Positions 36,787 through 49,687 of a DNA stretch of 64,000 nt are shown in pieces. Within the stretch, counting starts at the first letter, position 1. Each line of letters opens with the position of its first letter. Location of the stretch: assembly GCA_027886185.1 (NCBI GenBank), contig WOAB01000188.1:1736001-1800000 (forward strand), read 5' to 3'. Origin of the DNA: Rheum nobile (taxonomy: Eukaryota; Streptophyta; Magnoliopsida; Caryophyllales; Polygonaceae). A program made the translations under genes and the position numbers. Below the pieces are notes generated by a model. The model saw only the letters and a list, made by a program, of their open reading frames with translations, was not told the origin of the DNA and did no database searches.

Positions 36787-38206
36787 TCAACTCGGGTTGC
36801 TCATAGCAACTGAACTCCTGGGATCACGATCAGGGGGATGCCTCTTTGTATTCTCTATGTTGAGCTTTACCCCCATTCTCCTACACTTCATGATGGATGG
36901 ACCGTTGTTTACATCGATGATTGCACTTGCCATCTTCAGAAATGGCCTACCCAACATCTCAGGGGTTGCATGCTTGTCCTGCCCCGTATCCAGCATGTAG
37001 AGATTTGCCATTTGAATCACGGTCTCCTTCTTGTGTTTCTCCTTCGGCTTCTTCTTGATCTTGCGCGGCGCCTTTAAAAATTCTGCATAGCGAGGGATGC
37101 ACTTTGCCAGTTTGATCAAGGGGGCGTTTGCCTCGCAGTTACTGAAGGTTTCAAATAAATCATTGACGTTCTCCACCTTTCTGGTGTCCTTCAGAGCCTC
37201 GGGAAAGGGTGTGGGAGGCTTCAATGAACTGAGCGGAGGAAAATTAGGGCGCACATATGCGTCGTAGGCAGCTTCAATCTCATTTCGGGTTCCAATGATG
37301 TTTCCGCGATCGCGGACTTTCTCTTCGCGATCGCGGAAATCTGTCCACGGTCGCGGAAAAGCGTTGATTTTGCTGTTGTCCCCAGAATCACATCCGCGGT
37401 CGCGGCCTTCTTCTCCGTGGTCGCGGAATTCTTCCTGTTCCCGGAAATAATCCTCTTCAGAGAGTACCTCGCAATCGCGGATATCGTCTGAAACGCCCAA
37501 CTCCTCAGTGAGTAGACCGCGGTCGAGGTACATCTTCCGCGGTCTCGGGTTCTCTTCTACAGACATCTCACTGTATTCTGCACCCGTCTCACTAATTTGT
37601 TCTTCCCTTTTAGCTAAGGGGGCGACATGCAGCTACTCAATACTTCGGAGGATCTTTGAAAAGACATCCTCTCTCTGGTGCACCACTGGGTGAGATAGTG
37701 GTTTCGCCGACGCCATGGTCTCTATTCTGCTCATTGCTTGAGCCGTTTGCCCCATTTGATTCTCCAAGTTTTGGAACATGGACTTCATCTCTTGTTCATG
37801 TTGGATCATGTTTTGCGTAAGAGATCGAATCATATCCTCAGTAGACATGTGGGAACATGGATCGGACACTGATGGGCTATGCTCGTAGGCTGGATAGTAT
37901 TGTTGTAGAGTATCCTATTGATAGTACGAATGTGGCTCCGGATAGGACTCCTGGTAGTCATGGCCATAGAGAGGGTATTGCTCGTTCTCATAACTCGGAT
38001 TAGGGTGATCCCTCCACCCTGGAGTGTATGCGCAGGAGTATGGGTCATATCACGGCTCCCGCTGCTGTCCGCTGTTTGTCATATACATCTGCATCATCTC
38101 CTTTAGTTCTCTAATCTCAGCATGCAGGGTTATGGCCATCTCTCGTTTGTTGGTTCTCTGTATTAGGACTCAAAAATGGAAGATTAGTAGCACGGGTGTG
38201 GACCAT
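36787..38206 (-). pseudogene. Athila gag/protease remnant with internal deletions
   Basis: The start MVHTRATNLPF (38206) matches that of the first Athila element. The gag core is missing, and the frame resumes with YDPYSCAYTPGWRDHPNPSY, matching YDPYSSTYNPGWRDHPNLRY in the first element. A TAG at 37633-37635 precedes a segment in which the decoded GC words give repeated RDRG or RD peptides (37300-37560). Of the protease only EMLGRPFLKMASAIIDVN remains; the active site is deleted. Confidence 0.78.
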
Positions 38207-38268
38207 AAGATAGGCCCACACCAAAATTTGGCACACAAACACACACAAAGAAAAAACAAAACTTGTAT

Positions 38269-38285
38269 CCCCGGCAACGGCGCCA
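38269..38285 (-). promoter_or_regulatory. Primer-binding site, tRNA-Asp type
   Basis: On the minus strand TGGCGCCGTTGCCGGGG lies three bases after the 5' LTR and is the canonical Athila site. Confidence 0.82.
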
Positions 38286-39222
38286 ATTTGACGGAGGCTA
38301 AAGTCGTATCGCCTTATCAAAATAATCATAAACAAACCTAAACTAGTAGAATAGGCAAGCAAGGCTCGAATCCCACAGGGAGGAGTTATCTTTCTTTATA
38401 CAAATTAGTGTGTCAAAGTAACAAAGGGGGGATTGGTTGGTTGATTGAATTTCAAATAAACAAAGTAAAGTAAACAAAACAAAGATTTGTAATCAAATTG
38501 GGAAAAACACTTAGTCAAACAAATATCCACCTTTAGTTTGGTTGATTGATCATTGATTATTCCTAGTCCTCAATCCTTATAAATGTCCTAATCCCTGTTC
38601 TGAAATAGTTACCAGTCCAACTAGTCCTGATAACCCTAACTATTAAACAATCAAGAAACAATCAAGATAAATCTAACAGCAGCAGTAGGCTCAGGAATAG
38701 ATAGGCTCATGCAATACTTAACAACTCGTCAGTACTCGACATGCAATCAATTCTCTTCACAATAAACATTCACAACTCGTTCCAGTAAATCGTGTTTGCT
38801 ACTCTGAATTAGGTATGAATAATATTAATCTCAACAAGTTGACCAGATTAAGATAACTAGCACTATAAATAATATCAATTTCAACTAGTTTGTCATGCTA
38901 GGAAAACTAATATTAATAATACTAATCACAACAATTGATGAACTAGATCAACCAATAGAATTCAAAACCCTAATCCTGCAATATGAATAATATCAATAAA
39001 ACTAGGTAGCTAATCTAGAGAAATCAATATAACTCAATGGAATGAAGCATAAGAGAATCAATAACATTCAAAGATAGAGTAAAGGAATAATCTCACAATC
39101 AAATTCAAACCAAGACTTCAATTGTCGGACTAAGCAAAGGGTGCTTAGTTCTTCATAACTCAAAGGAAAAGAATAATACGTAGAATGAAAACTGAATTAT
39201 CAAAGGCTGCTATGGAAATTAG

Positions 39223-42035
39223 TGTAATATCCCTCAATTTTTAGTAAGGGTATTTGGGTAATTTTCCCATCCTTCGTTCAAGTTAATTATTTCGCTTTCA
39301 GTGGAGTTTGGATTTTCAGTAATATCCATTATCTCCGTAATAATTCCTGAGTGGTATAAAATACATTCAATGTATTTTTCGGGACTTAGAATATTTGTTT
39401 GGATACAAATATATAATTTCTGGGGTTTAAAACCCATACCAATCTTATCCTCCCGTTACCACTTGTGCCCACTTGATCTCCTGCAATTTTATCCCTGTGG
39501 CCAAGCCACTTGGGCTCTCCTGCATGTGTGGTCGGGGGCTGGTCGGGGCTTCTCCTGGAGCTATTCAAGGAGCTCGTTGGAGAAGCTGATATCACGTCAT
39601 CTCTCTCTCTCCCTCTCGGCCATCTCTATGCTCCTCCCCGGCGACTCGGATCCGGCGAGCCTCCTCCTTCTTCCACGGCGAACCACGAGGCCTCTACTGT
39701 GCTCCGTTTTGCTGCTACTGGTGTCGTGGTCCTCCTCCTCTCGCCAGTGCCACTCCATCCTTGGCGTCGAGAAACCGGCGAAGCCCCGTCGCCATCGCCT
39801 CCACTGTTCCCGGCGAGACCCTGTGCACCGCCTCCTCTGTTTCGTCCCTCTCGTTCCCACTTCATCTCGCCTCCCAACGGTGAAGCCAGCTCGTCCGAGC
39901 CTCCCAAGCTCCACCCTCGGTCGTCGCCAGGTCTTCCTCGCCATCGTCTTCTCCGTTCGAAGCCCCGCCGGAGATGAAGACGATGCCCCCTATTGCTCCT
40001 CTGTTTCGAGCTTCTCCCGCCGAGCCGCTCCGCCGAGCTGCCGAGCTGTTCGTGGCGACAAGCTCCGTGGTAGCCGAGCTGTGCTGCTCCGCCGCTGCTG
40101 CCTCCGTTCGACCACCCTTGTTCGAGCCTCCGGAGTCAAAGGCGCGTCCCTTGCTCCGAGCTCCGCTCGCCTCGCCGCCGTCGCATGTACTGGTGCCGAA
40201 CTCCGCCGCTGCTCCTTCCTGCCGTCACCTGCTCCCCGGCGTCGTTGAACCTCCCCAGCCGAGCTCCCTTGCTTGTGTTGTTGTTGTTGCAGTCTGGAAG
40301 AAGATGGGTTGAAGATAGGTGAACAGTAGGCGAGTGGACCCCCCTTTGCTTTGTTTTGGTATTGGGCCGAGAAGCCCAATTCGTTTCCAGTCCAATTTCA
40401 ACCCGAAATTATTCGAGCGGTATAATTTCGATTCCCTTTTATCCATATTTTTTTCTTTAGGAAAATGTAATAAGTATTTTTATGATTTAATATCATAAAA
40501 ATTTATTAAATATAATTCCTTAAATTCGTCCAGTCAGATTAATTGATAGATAATTAATTTGTCAGTTAGAACGTGATTTGCTGGATCGTGTGTGGACTCG
40601 TTTTCTGCTAGGACTATTCTGAAGCATATGCCATATCCTCGGAAAGGGTATTTTCGGTAGTCGTCTCGTCCAGATTCATCGCCGAATCTATTCCAGGCAA
40701 GTGGCGGTTCGCTCTTGCTCATCATTCCATATTACAATTATTTATCAATCGTTTAGTTGTTAAATAATTTGGGATGATTCTGAAATATGTTGGGAACTGT
40801 TTGTTAGTAATATAATTAAAATCTGATATTATTATTAGGTTGTATATTCTGCTAGAACCGACGCTAGTATAATTATATATATATTGTGCAGGTTGGGCCG
40901 TGATGGCTTGTGTGATGTGTTTGTGTGTTAGACTAATAGTTAGCACGAGTATTCGTAGGGGCGATGGGCTCTAGATTGCGGCTCAGTCGTTTCTTTATAA
41001 CAAGTGGTGAAGGGGCAGGCTATAAGTCCCTGACACCTTGTGTTGTGGTTGTTGTGGATAAGGTCGTGGACTCTATATGTGGTCCCGTCTCTTCTGATCG
41101 TGTTGTGGATTGAGGTTTGGACCCTACGAGGTCCATTCCTTCGATATATGTCCCTCATGATGAAACATATATCTAAAAGCTTATAACGTGATGTGTGTGT
41201 TTTGGAATTAAATAAGATAAGTGCCGTAGGTTCGCACATGATTAATATACCTTGGGCGAGTAGTGCAGCTAGGCGCTAGTGCAGCTAGGAAAGCTCGTCT
41301 TAACTTTAGTCGCTCGAATGCGATACTGTGATTCTATGATTGTGTGTATATTATAAATTAATGTTCCCCAACATTTGTCATGTTTCCTATAAGGCTCATT
41401 TCTTTTAGAGTCTTCTTTTTGGGATTGATTGCTGTGAGCCTCGGTCTCCAGAATCTTCTCTTGTGCATACCTCTTGTTATTCCAGTAGGAGTATGATGGT
41501 TGACTATCGTCATCGGTTATTATTCGAGAAGCGATGGGTCTAACCTAATACGACTGCTTTGAACTACTCTGTTTTATTCCCTTGCTAGTCTATTCATTTA
41601 GACTAACCAACCGTTATATTTCTTGCATGGTTGGCTGGTGTCATCCGTTCGATTCGGCACATCAGGTGTGTTAAAGATCCGAGAAGGCTAGAACGACTAT
41701 GAAGATGAACGGTGGTTTTGGATGTTTTTATTGTTTTTAATCAGGTTAAGATCCTTGGGCAGGTGATCACTACGATCACAACCCTTTTCGTAATATTTTA
41801 AAGTCTTCCGTTGTAATTATTCTGATTTTGTATTAAATTCTGATGATGTATTTCGTTTTGTCTGGAATCATGTGTAATTCCGAGACTGTGGTTTAATAAA
41901 AGTTATGATATTTGGTATTGTAATTGTGATTTGATAGTTATATCGTTTGGAAAAGCCTGGGGTGACTTCGGGGTTTTCGTCCGGGGTCATCGGCAGTAAT
42001 GCTTTCAAATAGGGTTGAAATTTAGGGGTGTTACA
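39223..42035 (+). repeat. 5' LTR of the long-LTR element
   Basis: It has a GC-rich block (39590-40290), open in several frames on both strands, and conserved blocks shared with the solo LTR at 6370 (40696, 41590-41670, 41955). I do not call a gene in it. Confidence 0.9.
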
Positions 42036-45000
42036 GATTTGGTATCAGAGCCGAAATTTTTAAAACGGGTGGGTTTTAAAACATTTTCTGGGAATGAAAA
42101 TTTTTATAAACCGTTTACTCGTTTGAAACTGAGAAATGTTTTCAAAGGCTCTGAATTTTCAAAATAAAAAGAATTTGAAATATCACCGTTCATAGTCGTG
42201 CCTTCTTTAATCTGATATGAGAGGTATGGGAGTTACCTCTATATCTAGAAAGACTGAGTTCTTCTTGTTGTTGTAAGACATAGGTGTTTGTCTATTCTTT
42301 TGAAAGGACTCGAAAGGTGCCGAGATGATTCTATCATTTCTAGTAATGTTAGATTTCCCTGTTTCTCAGAGATATTTCGAGATTGGAAGACCTAGTAGTT
42401 CCCTCGAAAGTATCAAGTTTGTGCTTCCTGGTAGTACTAATATCCTAGTGCAGTAATCTCCGAGTAATTTGGTGTGAACGCTCGGGAGATTAGTGTAGAT
42501 GAATCTTGTGCTCTATGTTCATAATTCATCTATAGAATTACCAAGTTGATCTATTCTAAGTGATTTTATTACATTGATATATGGGATAATTAAGGAATCA
42601 CTCTTAAGAGTTTTGAGGTCTAAGTATGATGTCATAGTTGTTGACATTCATTGTTGAGAAAACGAATACGAAGGATTAATGCTCGATGCAGTCGGGATTT
42701 GCCTCCGTATGAAAATTTGTGGGATGAACCTAGGATAGAGCTCGCTGAGCCGTTATGGTAGGCCAACGGGATATTGTAATAATGACGTTTAAATGAAATC
42801 GATTTCCAAGGGAACTCTAAGAAAAATCCCGAGGAAAATCCTAAGGAAGATCCCCAAGGAGAGGAAAATCTTAGGGGAGATCCCGAGGAAGATCCTCAGA
42901 AGAAGGAAGATCCGGAGGAAGATCCTCGAGAGGAGGAAGATCATGCGGAAGATCCTTAGAAGGAGGAAGATCCAGAGGAAAACCCTGAGGAAGATCCTCG
43001 AGAGGGGGAAGATCCGGAGGGAACTTCCGATGACAACTCGGAGGAAGACCTCGTAAGGCAAGGCTAGAAGAGTCTGATGCCTAAAGTGTTCATTTATGAG
43101 TATCTTTGAGGAATATAAGGATTTTAAGTTAGAAATAAGTCATTTAAGACAGTACAAGTCATTGGACTCGATAAGTGGAATATCCAGAGGATGAAGAGTT
43201 AGGACTCTTGGGAATTGTCAAAGATTGACATCTTGTGAATATGTCATCCATAAGGTTTAAGGTGCAACTCTTTGAAGAAGATTAAGTTATAAAGTTGTTG
43301 TGTTAAGAGGTGACCACTTAAATAAAAAGGTTACAGTTTAAAGATAGGATATGTTAATAATCTCGAGGTATTAAAGTTCAGTATAGAGAATTGTTCAGAT
43401 ACGCCTAAAGAGTATAGTGGCAAGCGTTATCTCATACGCTGAGTTCTTCCGAGATTCTTAAGGTATAAGAATGAATGTGTGATCCGTTTCGAGGAATATA
43501 GAGCGTGGTGAAATTGAGGAATCTTAAAAGTTTAAGTTATAAAGTGATTTAAGGAATAGATTAAGTCATTACCGAAAGGATTTAAGTTAGAGATTGTTTA
43601 AAGGAAGGTGTTAAATTATTCTTGTAAGGATTTTAAGTTAGAGATGACGTAAGGTCAGTCTTACTTTAAAATAAATGATAGTTCCGCCAAAGGCTCAAGC
43701 TGAATTATCGATGGGATTCTATGCCACCACTGTGGTAAGGCTGGGCATAAGAGCCCTAGTTACCAAAAGGAAAGAAAGGATAACATATGTAGCATAGATG
43801 TTCGTTCCCTATATGGTTAACACCAAGGTCGACTCTATTACTTAATTCTAGATCCATTCATAAGATTCTTTCTTCATTTCTGGAGTAGCGATACATCAGT
43901 ATGACTTTAATCGTTTCCTTAGCTGATTTGGCGAGTGTTATCTCGTAGGCTAAGTTTTATCGGAAAATTTTTTTTGGGTGTTTGAACAAATGTGAGTGGG
44001 TAATGCCCCATGGGATCTAAGGGCTAAAATCTCATACGGGTACCCTGAACATTTGTTCTGATAAAAGTATATAGGGATGAACTATATAGGGTTCAGAATT
44101 CCTCGTTGTGAGGTCATGTTGTAGGCATTGTTATGGACAGACTGTTGAGAAGGGAAATGTATAAGAGGGATAGTTCATAGAGAACTCGTTTCCTCTATTA
44201 CGACCTTGAGTAAGACTTTAGAGTTCAGAGTTGTGGATGCAAACGGTGTAGGACCAATGGATAAGGTTTGTTTTTGAAAAGCCAAGTGTGCAAAGTCATA
44301 GGTATTATTTTGGAAGATCTATTCGAAGTTTCGTTTTGAGGTCCGTTATGAGGCTTCCTTAAGAGAAGCGATATAAGGATTAGACAGTCAGTGATTGATG
44401 ACTATTATGGCGATTTGGTGTCACGTTTAGGGAAATTAAGTGATTAGGCACAACAGTGCTAATCGATTTATTACGATCTTGTTTCGAGGAAACAAGAGGC
44501 CTGAGTTGGCAGTGAACTTTAGGGCCAAATGATTGAAGTTGGGAAGTTGTCCTTTCAGGGAATAAGTAGTTATGACACTTGAGAATTTACAAAGATTCGA
44601 TATTTGGACTTTATGTGAATAGGCCATCCATAAGGCGTATAGTACAACCTTTATTGGAAAGATCAAGTTGTGAAGTTACTGAGTAGAAAGAGGCCACTTA
44701 AATGGAAGAATTTCAATTTAAGGATCGATCATTTTGATGATTCTGATAAACTAAAGGATTTAGTACATAGATTAAGTTTATGCATGCTTAAGGAGTAAGG
44801 TAACAATGTTACTCGTGTACATCTATTGAAGGATTAAGACACAAGTGATTGATTCAGTTGGTAATGAATCATTTAGCAATATGATACTTTGAGGAAATAG
44901 GAGTAAGATCTCATGTGATGGGTTTGGGGAACATACGAATAAATGTTATGATTATTCTTGGAGAAAGTATATAAATCTTAAAGGATTTAAGTTAGAAATG

Positions 45001-46386
45001 GCATAAGGTCAAGCTTACTTCCAGATAAATGATGGAATTGTAAGAGGTACCTTTAAGGAAATTGAGAATGTAATGTTCGAGGTTACTAAGAGTTGATAAT
45101 TGGATTGTAAGGAATTAAGATGTGTGGGATTTTGTATATAAGGAAATTGGAAGGGAGATGTGTGTTCTCCTATTAAAGGTACAATAATGTCGTAATGATA
45201 ATTTTGGAGACCATTATTATATAATGGTCAGGATCTTGTGGATGTAGTGAGAATGATTACATGGTATAACATATATAGAGATAAGGTTGCGGATGATATC
45301 AAATGGACTTGAGGAAAAAGGTAACCCACGTTGGTTAAGGTAATCATACAGCACGCTCGGGTAAGACAAGAGTATAATCCTATGGAATGGATTAGTGAAT
45401 CATGTTGAGGTAATCAGACATAGATTGTGAGATAAAGATATGACATAAGGGCCGAATATGATTAAGGTAACAAGTGAATCATTTATGTAAGGTCTATATG
45501 ACATGTGGGGTACTAAGTTGTAGTATTGTTGATTTCTAAGTATATATTCGAGGACCAGATTGTTAAAATGAGGTTAGTAGAAAGATGTTGTATTCTTCTA
45601 TATAAGGACATTAAGGTCTTCAGAAGGAAGAGTGCATGACCACAAGGTTATATTGGAGATCTTTGTAATGGATACTCTGGTGAAGGGAATGGTAATCATG
45701 TGGATGATTACATCTATTCTAACGAGAGTGGGAAGGTAAACAATATGTTGTAAGTGGATACATGATCGAATAGATAGTTCGATGTTGGCAATATAAGTTA
45801 TGAAGACCATATTGGTTAAGGATATCGACCTAAGGAGGTTTGGGTATATACTTCGAGAGAAGTTTAGAGGTAAGTGTAAGAGAATATGTATTCTCATAAT
45901 TAAAGTATAGCGAGTCTATTGTGGTGATCAGGACTTTGAGAATGGTCACGAGTTAGTATAAGTATAGCATATGGAGATAGGATATGCGAGATAGTAGTAT
46001 CATCTCTGCCTTCAAGAGAGTGATAAAAGATGAGGTTTCAGGTTCGAGACTCACCAACAACCTATTGGAAATGGCTGCCTGTTATAGGTGAAGCCCTCAA
46101 GGAAGGGTTGGGATGTATGGGCTACAGCCCTGTGATGGGTCGGGCCGTTAAGTTGTCGAGTCTCTTCTCTAACCTACTGGAAGTGGCAAGAATGTTGGGC
46201 CATCAGTGATGAGTTGGGATATATGGGCGGCGACCCATGTTAACGACTGGGCGGCACCGGAAGGGTGGCTGGCCTAGGTCATTACATTAGGCCTGGACTC
46301 AGGTAGTGAGATTGGGGTGATTCCAGTCACCCATTAGTTTATCGATGCAAGTTTCGGGGTTGAAACTTTTCTTAAGGGGGTAGTAA
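42036..46386 (+). other. Internal region: primer-binding site, degenerate gag traces, diverged repeats
   Basis: TGGTATCAGAGC at 42040-42051 is the primer-binding site. At 42795-43060 a degenerate array of GAGGAAGATCC encodes EEDPEEDP-type acidic repeats in one frame. At about 43708-43760 the sequence encodes CHHCGKAGHKSPSY, a CCHC zinc knuckle with the last Cys changed to Tyr. Everything else is full of stops. Segments at 43190-43390 and 44580-44780 are diverged copies of each other, and a similar theme recurs at 45130, 45590 and 45880. Confidence 0.7.
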
Positions 46387-49195
46387 TGTAATATCCCTCA
46401 ATTTTTAGTAAGGGTATTTGGGTAATTTTCTCATCCTTCGTTCAAGTTAATTATTTTGCTTTCAGTGGAGTTTGGATTTTCAGTAATATCCATTATCTCC
46501 GTAATAATTTCCTGAGTGGTATAAAATACATTCAATGTATTTTTCGGGACTTAGAATATTTGTTTGGATACAAATATATAATTTCCGGGGTTTAAAATCC
46601 ATACCAATCTTATCCTCCCGTTACCACTTGTGCCCACTGGATCTCCTGCAATTTTATCCCTGTGGCCAAGCCACTTGGGCTCTCCTGCATGTGTGGTCGG
46701 GGGCTGGTCGGGGCTTCTCCATTCAAGGAGCTCGTTGGAGAAGCTGATATCACGCCATCTCTCTCTCTCTCCCTCTCGGCCATCTCTGTGCTCCTCCCCG
46801 GTGACTCGGATCCGGCGAGCCTCCTCCTTCTTCCCCGGCGAACCGCGAGGCCTCTGATGTGCTCCGTTTTGCTGCTACTGGTGTCGTGGTCCTCCTCCTC
46901 TCGCCAGCGCCGCTCCATACTTGGCGTCGAGAAACCGGCGAAGCCCCGTCGCCATCGCCTCCCCTGTTCCCGGCGAGACCCTGTACACCGCCTCCTCTGT
47001 TTCGTCCCTCTCGTTCCCGCTTCATCTCGCCTCCCAACGGTGAAGCCAGCTCGTCCGAGCCTCCCAAGCTCCACCCTCGGTCGTTGCCAGGTCTTCCTCT
47101 CCGTCGTCTTCTCCGTTCGAAGCCCCGCCGGAGATGAAGACGACGCCCCCTGTTGCTCCTCTGTTTCGAGCTTCTCCCGCCGAGCCGCTCCGCCGAGCTG
47201 CCGAGCTGTTCGTGGCGACAAGCTCCGTGGTAGCCGAGCTGTGCTGCTCCGCCGCTGCTGCCTCCGTTCGACCACCCCTGTTCGAGCCGCCGGAGTCGAA
47301 GGCACGTCCCTTGCTTCGAGCTCCGCTCGCCTCGCCGCCGTCGCGTGTACTGGTGCCGAACTCCGCCGTTGCTCCTTCCTGCCGTCACCTGCTCCCCGAC
47401 GTCGTCGAACCTCCCCAGCCGAGCTCTCCTGCTTGTGTTGTTGTTGTTGCAGTCGGGAAGAAGATGGGTTGAAGATAGGTGAACAGTAGGTGAGTGGACC
47501 CCCCTTTGCTTTGTTTCGGTATTGGGCCGAGAAGCCCAATTCGTTTCCAGTCCAATTTCAACCCAAAATTATTCGAGCGGTATAATTTTGATTCCCTTTT
47601 ATCCATATTTTTTTCTTTAGGAAAATGTAATAAGTATTTTTATGATTTAATATCATAAAAATTTATTAAATATATTTCCTTAAATTCGTCCAGTCAGATT
47701 AATTGATAGATAATTAATTTATCAGTTAGAACGTGATTTGTTGGATCGCGTGTGGACTCGTTTTCTGCTAGGACTATTCTGAAGCATATGCCATATCCTC
47801 GGAAAGGGTATTTTCGGTAGTCGTCTCGTCCAGATTCATCGCCGAATCTATTCCAGGCAAGTGGCGGTTCGCTCTTGCTCATCATTCCATATTACAATTA
47901 TTTATCAATCGTTTAGTTGTTAAATAATTTGGGATGATTCTGAAATATGTTGGGAACTGTTTGTTAGTAATATAATTAAAATCTGATATTATTATTAGGT
48001 TGTATATTCTGCTAGAACCGACGCTAGTATAATTATATATATATTGTGCAGGTTGGGCCGTGATGGCTTGTGTGATGTGTTTGTGTGTTAGACTAATAGT
48101 TAGTACGAGTATTCGTAGGGGCAATGGGCTCTAGATTGCGGCTCAGTCGTTTCTTTATAACAAGTGGTGAAGGGGCAGGCTATAAGTCCCCGACACCTTG
48201 TGTTGTGGTTGTTGTGGATAAGGTCGTGGACTCTATATGTGGTCCCGTCTCTTCTGATCGTGTTGTGGATTGAGGTTTGGACCCTGCGAGGTCCATTCCT
48301 TCGATATATGTCCCTCATGATGAAACATATATCTAAAAGCTTATAACGTGATGTGTGTGTTTTGGAATTAAATAAGATAAGTGTCGTAGGTTCGCACATG
48401 ATTAATATACCTTGGGCGAGTAGTGCAGCTAGGCGCTAGTGCAGCTAGGAAAGCTCGTCTTAACTTTAGTCGCTCGAATGCGATACTGTGATTCTATGAT
48501 TGTGTGTATATTATAAATTAATGTTCCCCAACATTTGTCATGTTTCCTATAAGGCTCATTTCTTTTAGAGTCTTCTTTTTGGGATTGATTGCTGTGAGCC
48601 TCGGTCTCCAGAATCTTCTCTTGTGCATACCTCTTGTTATTCCAGTAGGAGTATGATGGTTGACTATCGTCATCGGTTATTATTCGAGAAGCGATGGGTC
48701 TAACCTAATACGACTGCTTTGAACTACTCTGTTTTATTCCCTTGCTAGTCTATTCATTTAGACTAACCAACCGTTATATTTCTTGCATGGTTGGCTGGTG
48801 TCATCCGTTCGATTCGGCACATCAGGTGTGTTAAAGATCCGAGAAGGCTAGAACGACTATGAAGATGAACGGTGGTTTTGGATGTTTTTATTGTTTTTAA
48901 TCAGGTTAAGATCCTTGGGCAGGTGATCACTACGATCACAACCCTTTTCGTAATATTTTAAAGTCTTCCGTTGTAATTATTCTGATTTTGTATTAAATTC
49001 TGATGATGTATTTCGTTTTGTCTGGAATCATGTGTAATTCCGAGACTGTGGTTTAATAAAAGTTATGATATTTGGTATTGTAACTGTGATTTGATAGTTA
49101 TATCGTTTGGAAAAGCATGGGGTGACTTCGGGGTTTTCGTCCGGGGTCATCGACAGTAATGCTTTCAAATAGGGTTGAAATTTGGGGGTGTTACA
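46387..49195 (+). repeat. 3' LTR of the long-LTR element
   Basis: It is nearly identical to 39223-42035. By eye about 30 differences fall in the GC-rich 0.75 kb and only about 10 in the last 1.3 kb. Confidence 0.9.
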
Positions 49196-49687
49196 ATTAG
49201 GTTAAATTACCTAAAAACCAAACATAATGCTAAAAAGATAACAAGTCTAATCTTAGAAGGAAATAAAATAAACGGAATGAAAGAAAAGGGAATAAATAAA
49301 ATAAATAAAATCTTCGGAAAACTCTTCGGATGCGCTGATGCAGATTTCCGCGATCGCGGAAGAATTTCCGCGATCGCGGAAAATACCCTGATGCTCTCGA
49401 ATTAACCGCGACCAGAAGCCTTGCTCTTCCGCGACCATCCGCGCCTGCGGCGGCACTTCCGCGATCGCGGATCTTCATAGACCCACTTGGTTCTACTTCT
49501 TCGTCTTCTTGGGTGGCTTCCTTCTCTCTTCAATATATCTTCATTTAAGCTTCTCCAAACCACCATATTTGCACATCTACTCCTCAACTCCATTCTCCGC
49601 AATTGTGCTCTAATCATCTCCAAATGGTACCCAAAACTCCGGTAACAACCCCTAGTTACACCCTACAAAGTAGCGCTGATCACCCTT

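Larger units (their letters stand above)
39223..49195 (+). mobile_element. Long-LTR gypsy-like element without recognisable pol, TSD ATTAG
   Basis: Two LTRs of about 2.81 kb (39223-42035 and 46387-49195) begin TGTAATATCCCTC and end GGGTGTTACA. The duplication ATTAG occurs at 39218-39222 and 49196-49200. A primer-binding site for initiator tRNA-Met and a polypurine tract (TTAAGGGGGTAG at about 46373) give plus-strand polarity. The 4.35-kb internal part shows only traces of gag. It is best described as a non-autonomous or heavily decayed Ty3/gypsy relative. Confidence 0.9.
30663..49682 (-). mobile_element. Internally deleted Athila element with two nested insertions, TSD CCCTT
   Basis: The LTRs start TGACAGAGGC or TGACGGAGGC and end GCGCTGATCA. 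The target duplication CCCTT is found at 30658-30662 and 49683-49687, and removing the element rejoins the PMD frame. The internal part is only about 2.95 kb with a shortened gag, so it is non-autonomous. A CACTA element sits in the 3' LTR and a gypsy-like element in the 5' LTR. A polypurine tract (minus strand AGCATGGGGGAATT) precedes the 3' LTR at 35335-35348. Confidence 0.9.
38289..49682 (-). repeat. 5' LTR of the second Athila element, split by a gypsy-like element
   Basis: Net length is about 1.4 kb after removing 39223-49195 and one ATTAG. It differs from the 3' LTR by substitutions and by an extra stretch of some 40 bp near 38890. GC words lie at 49346-49380 and 49457. Confidence 0.88.

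Noticed and set aside
39301..40248. 315-codon open frame inside the 5' LTR
   Set aside because: It spans the GC-rich block where several frames on both strands are open, it is not preserved with the same start in the other LTR, and its product is Ser/Arg/Pro-rich without domain character.
46610..47539. 309-codon minus-strand open frame in the 3' LTR
   Set aside because: Same GC-rich block as above; it is antisense, compositionally biased and shorter in the sister LTR.
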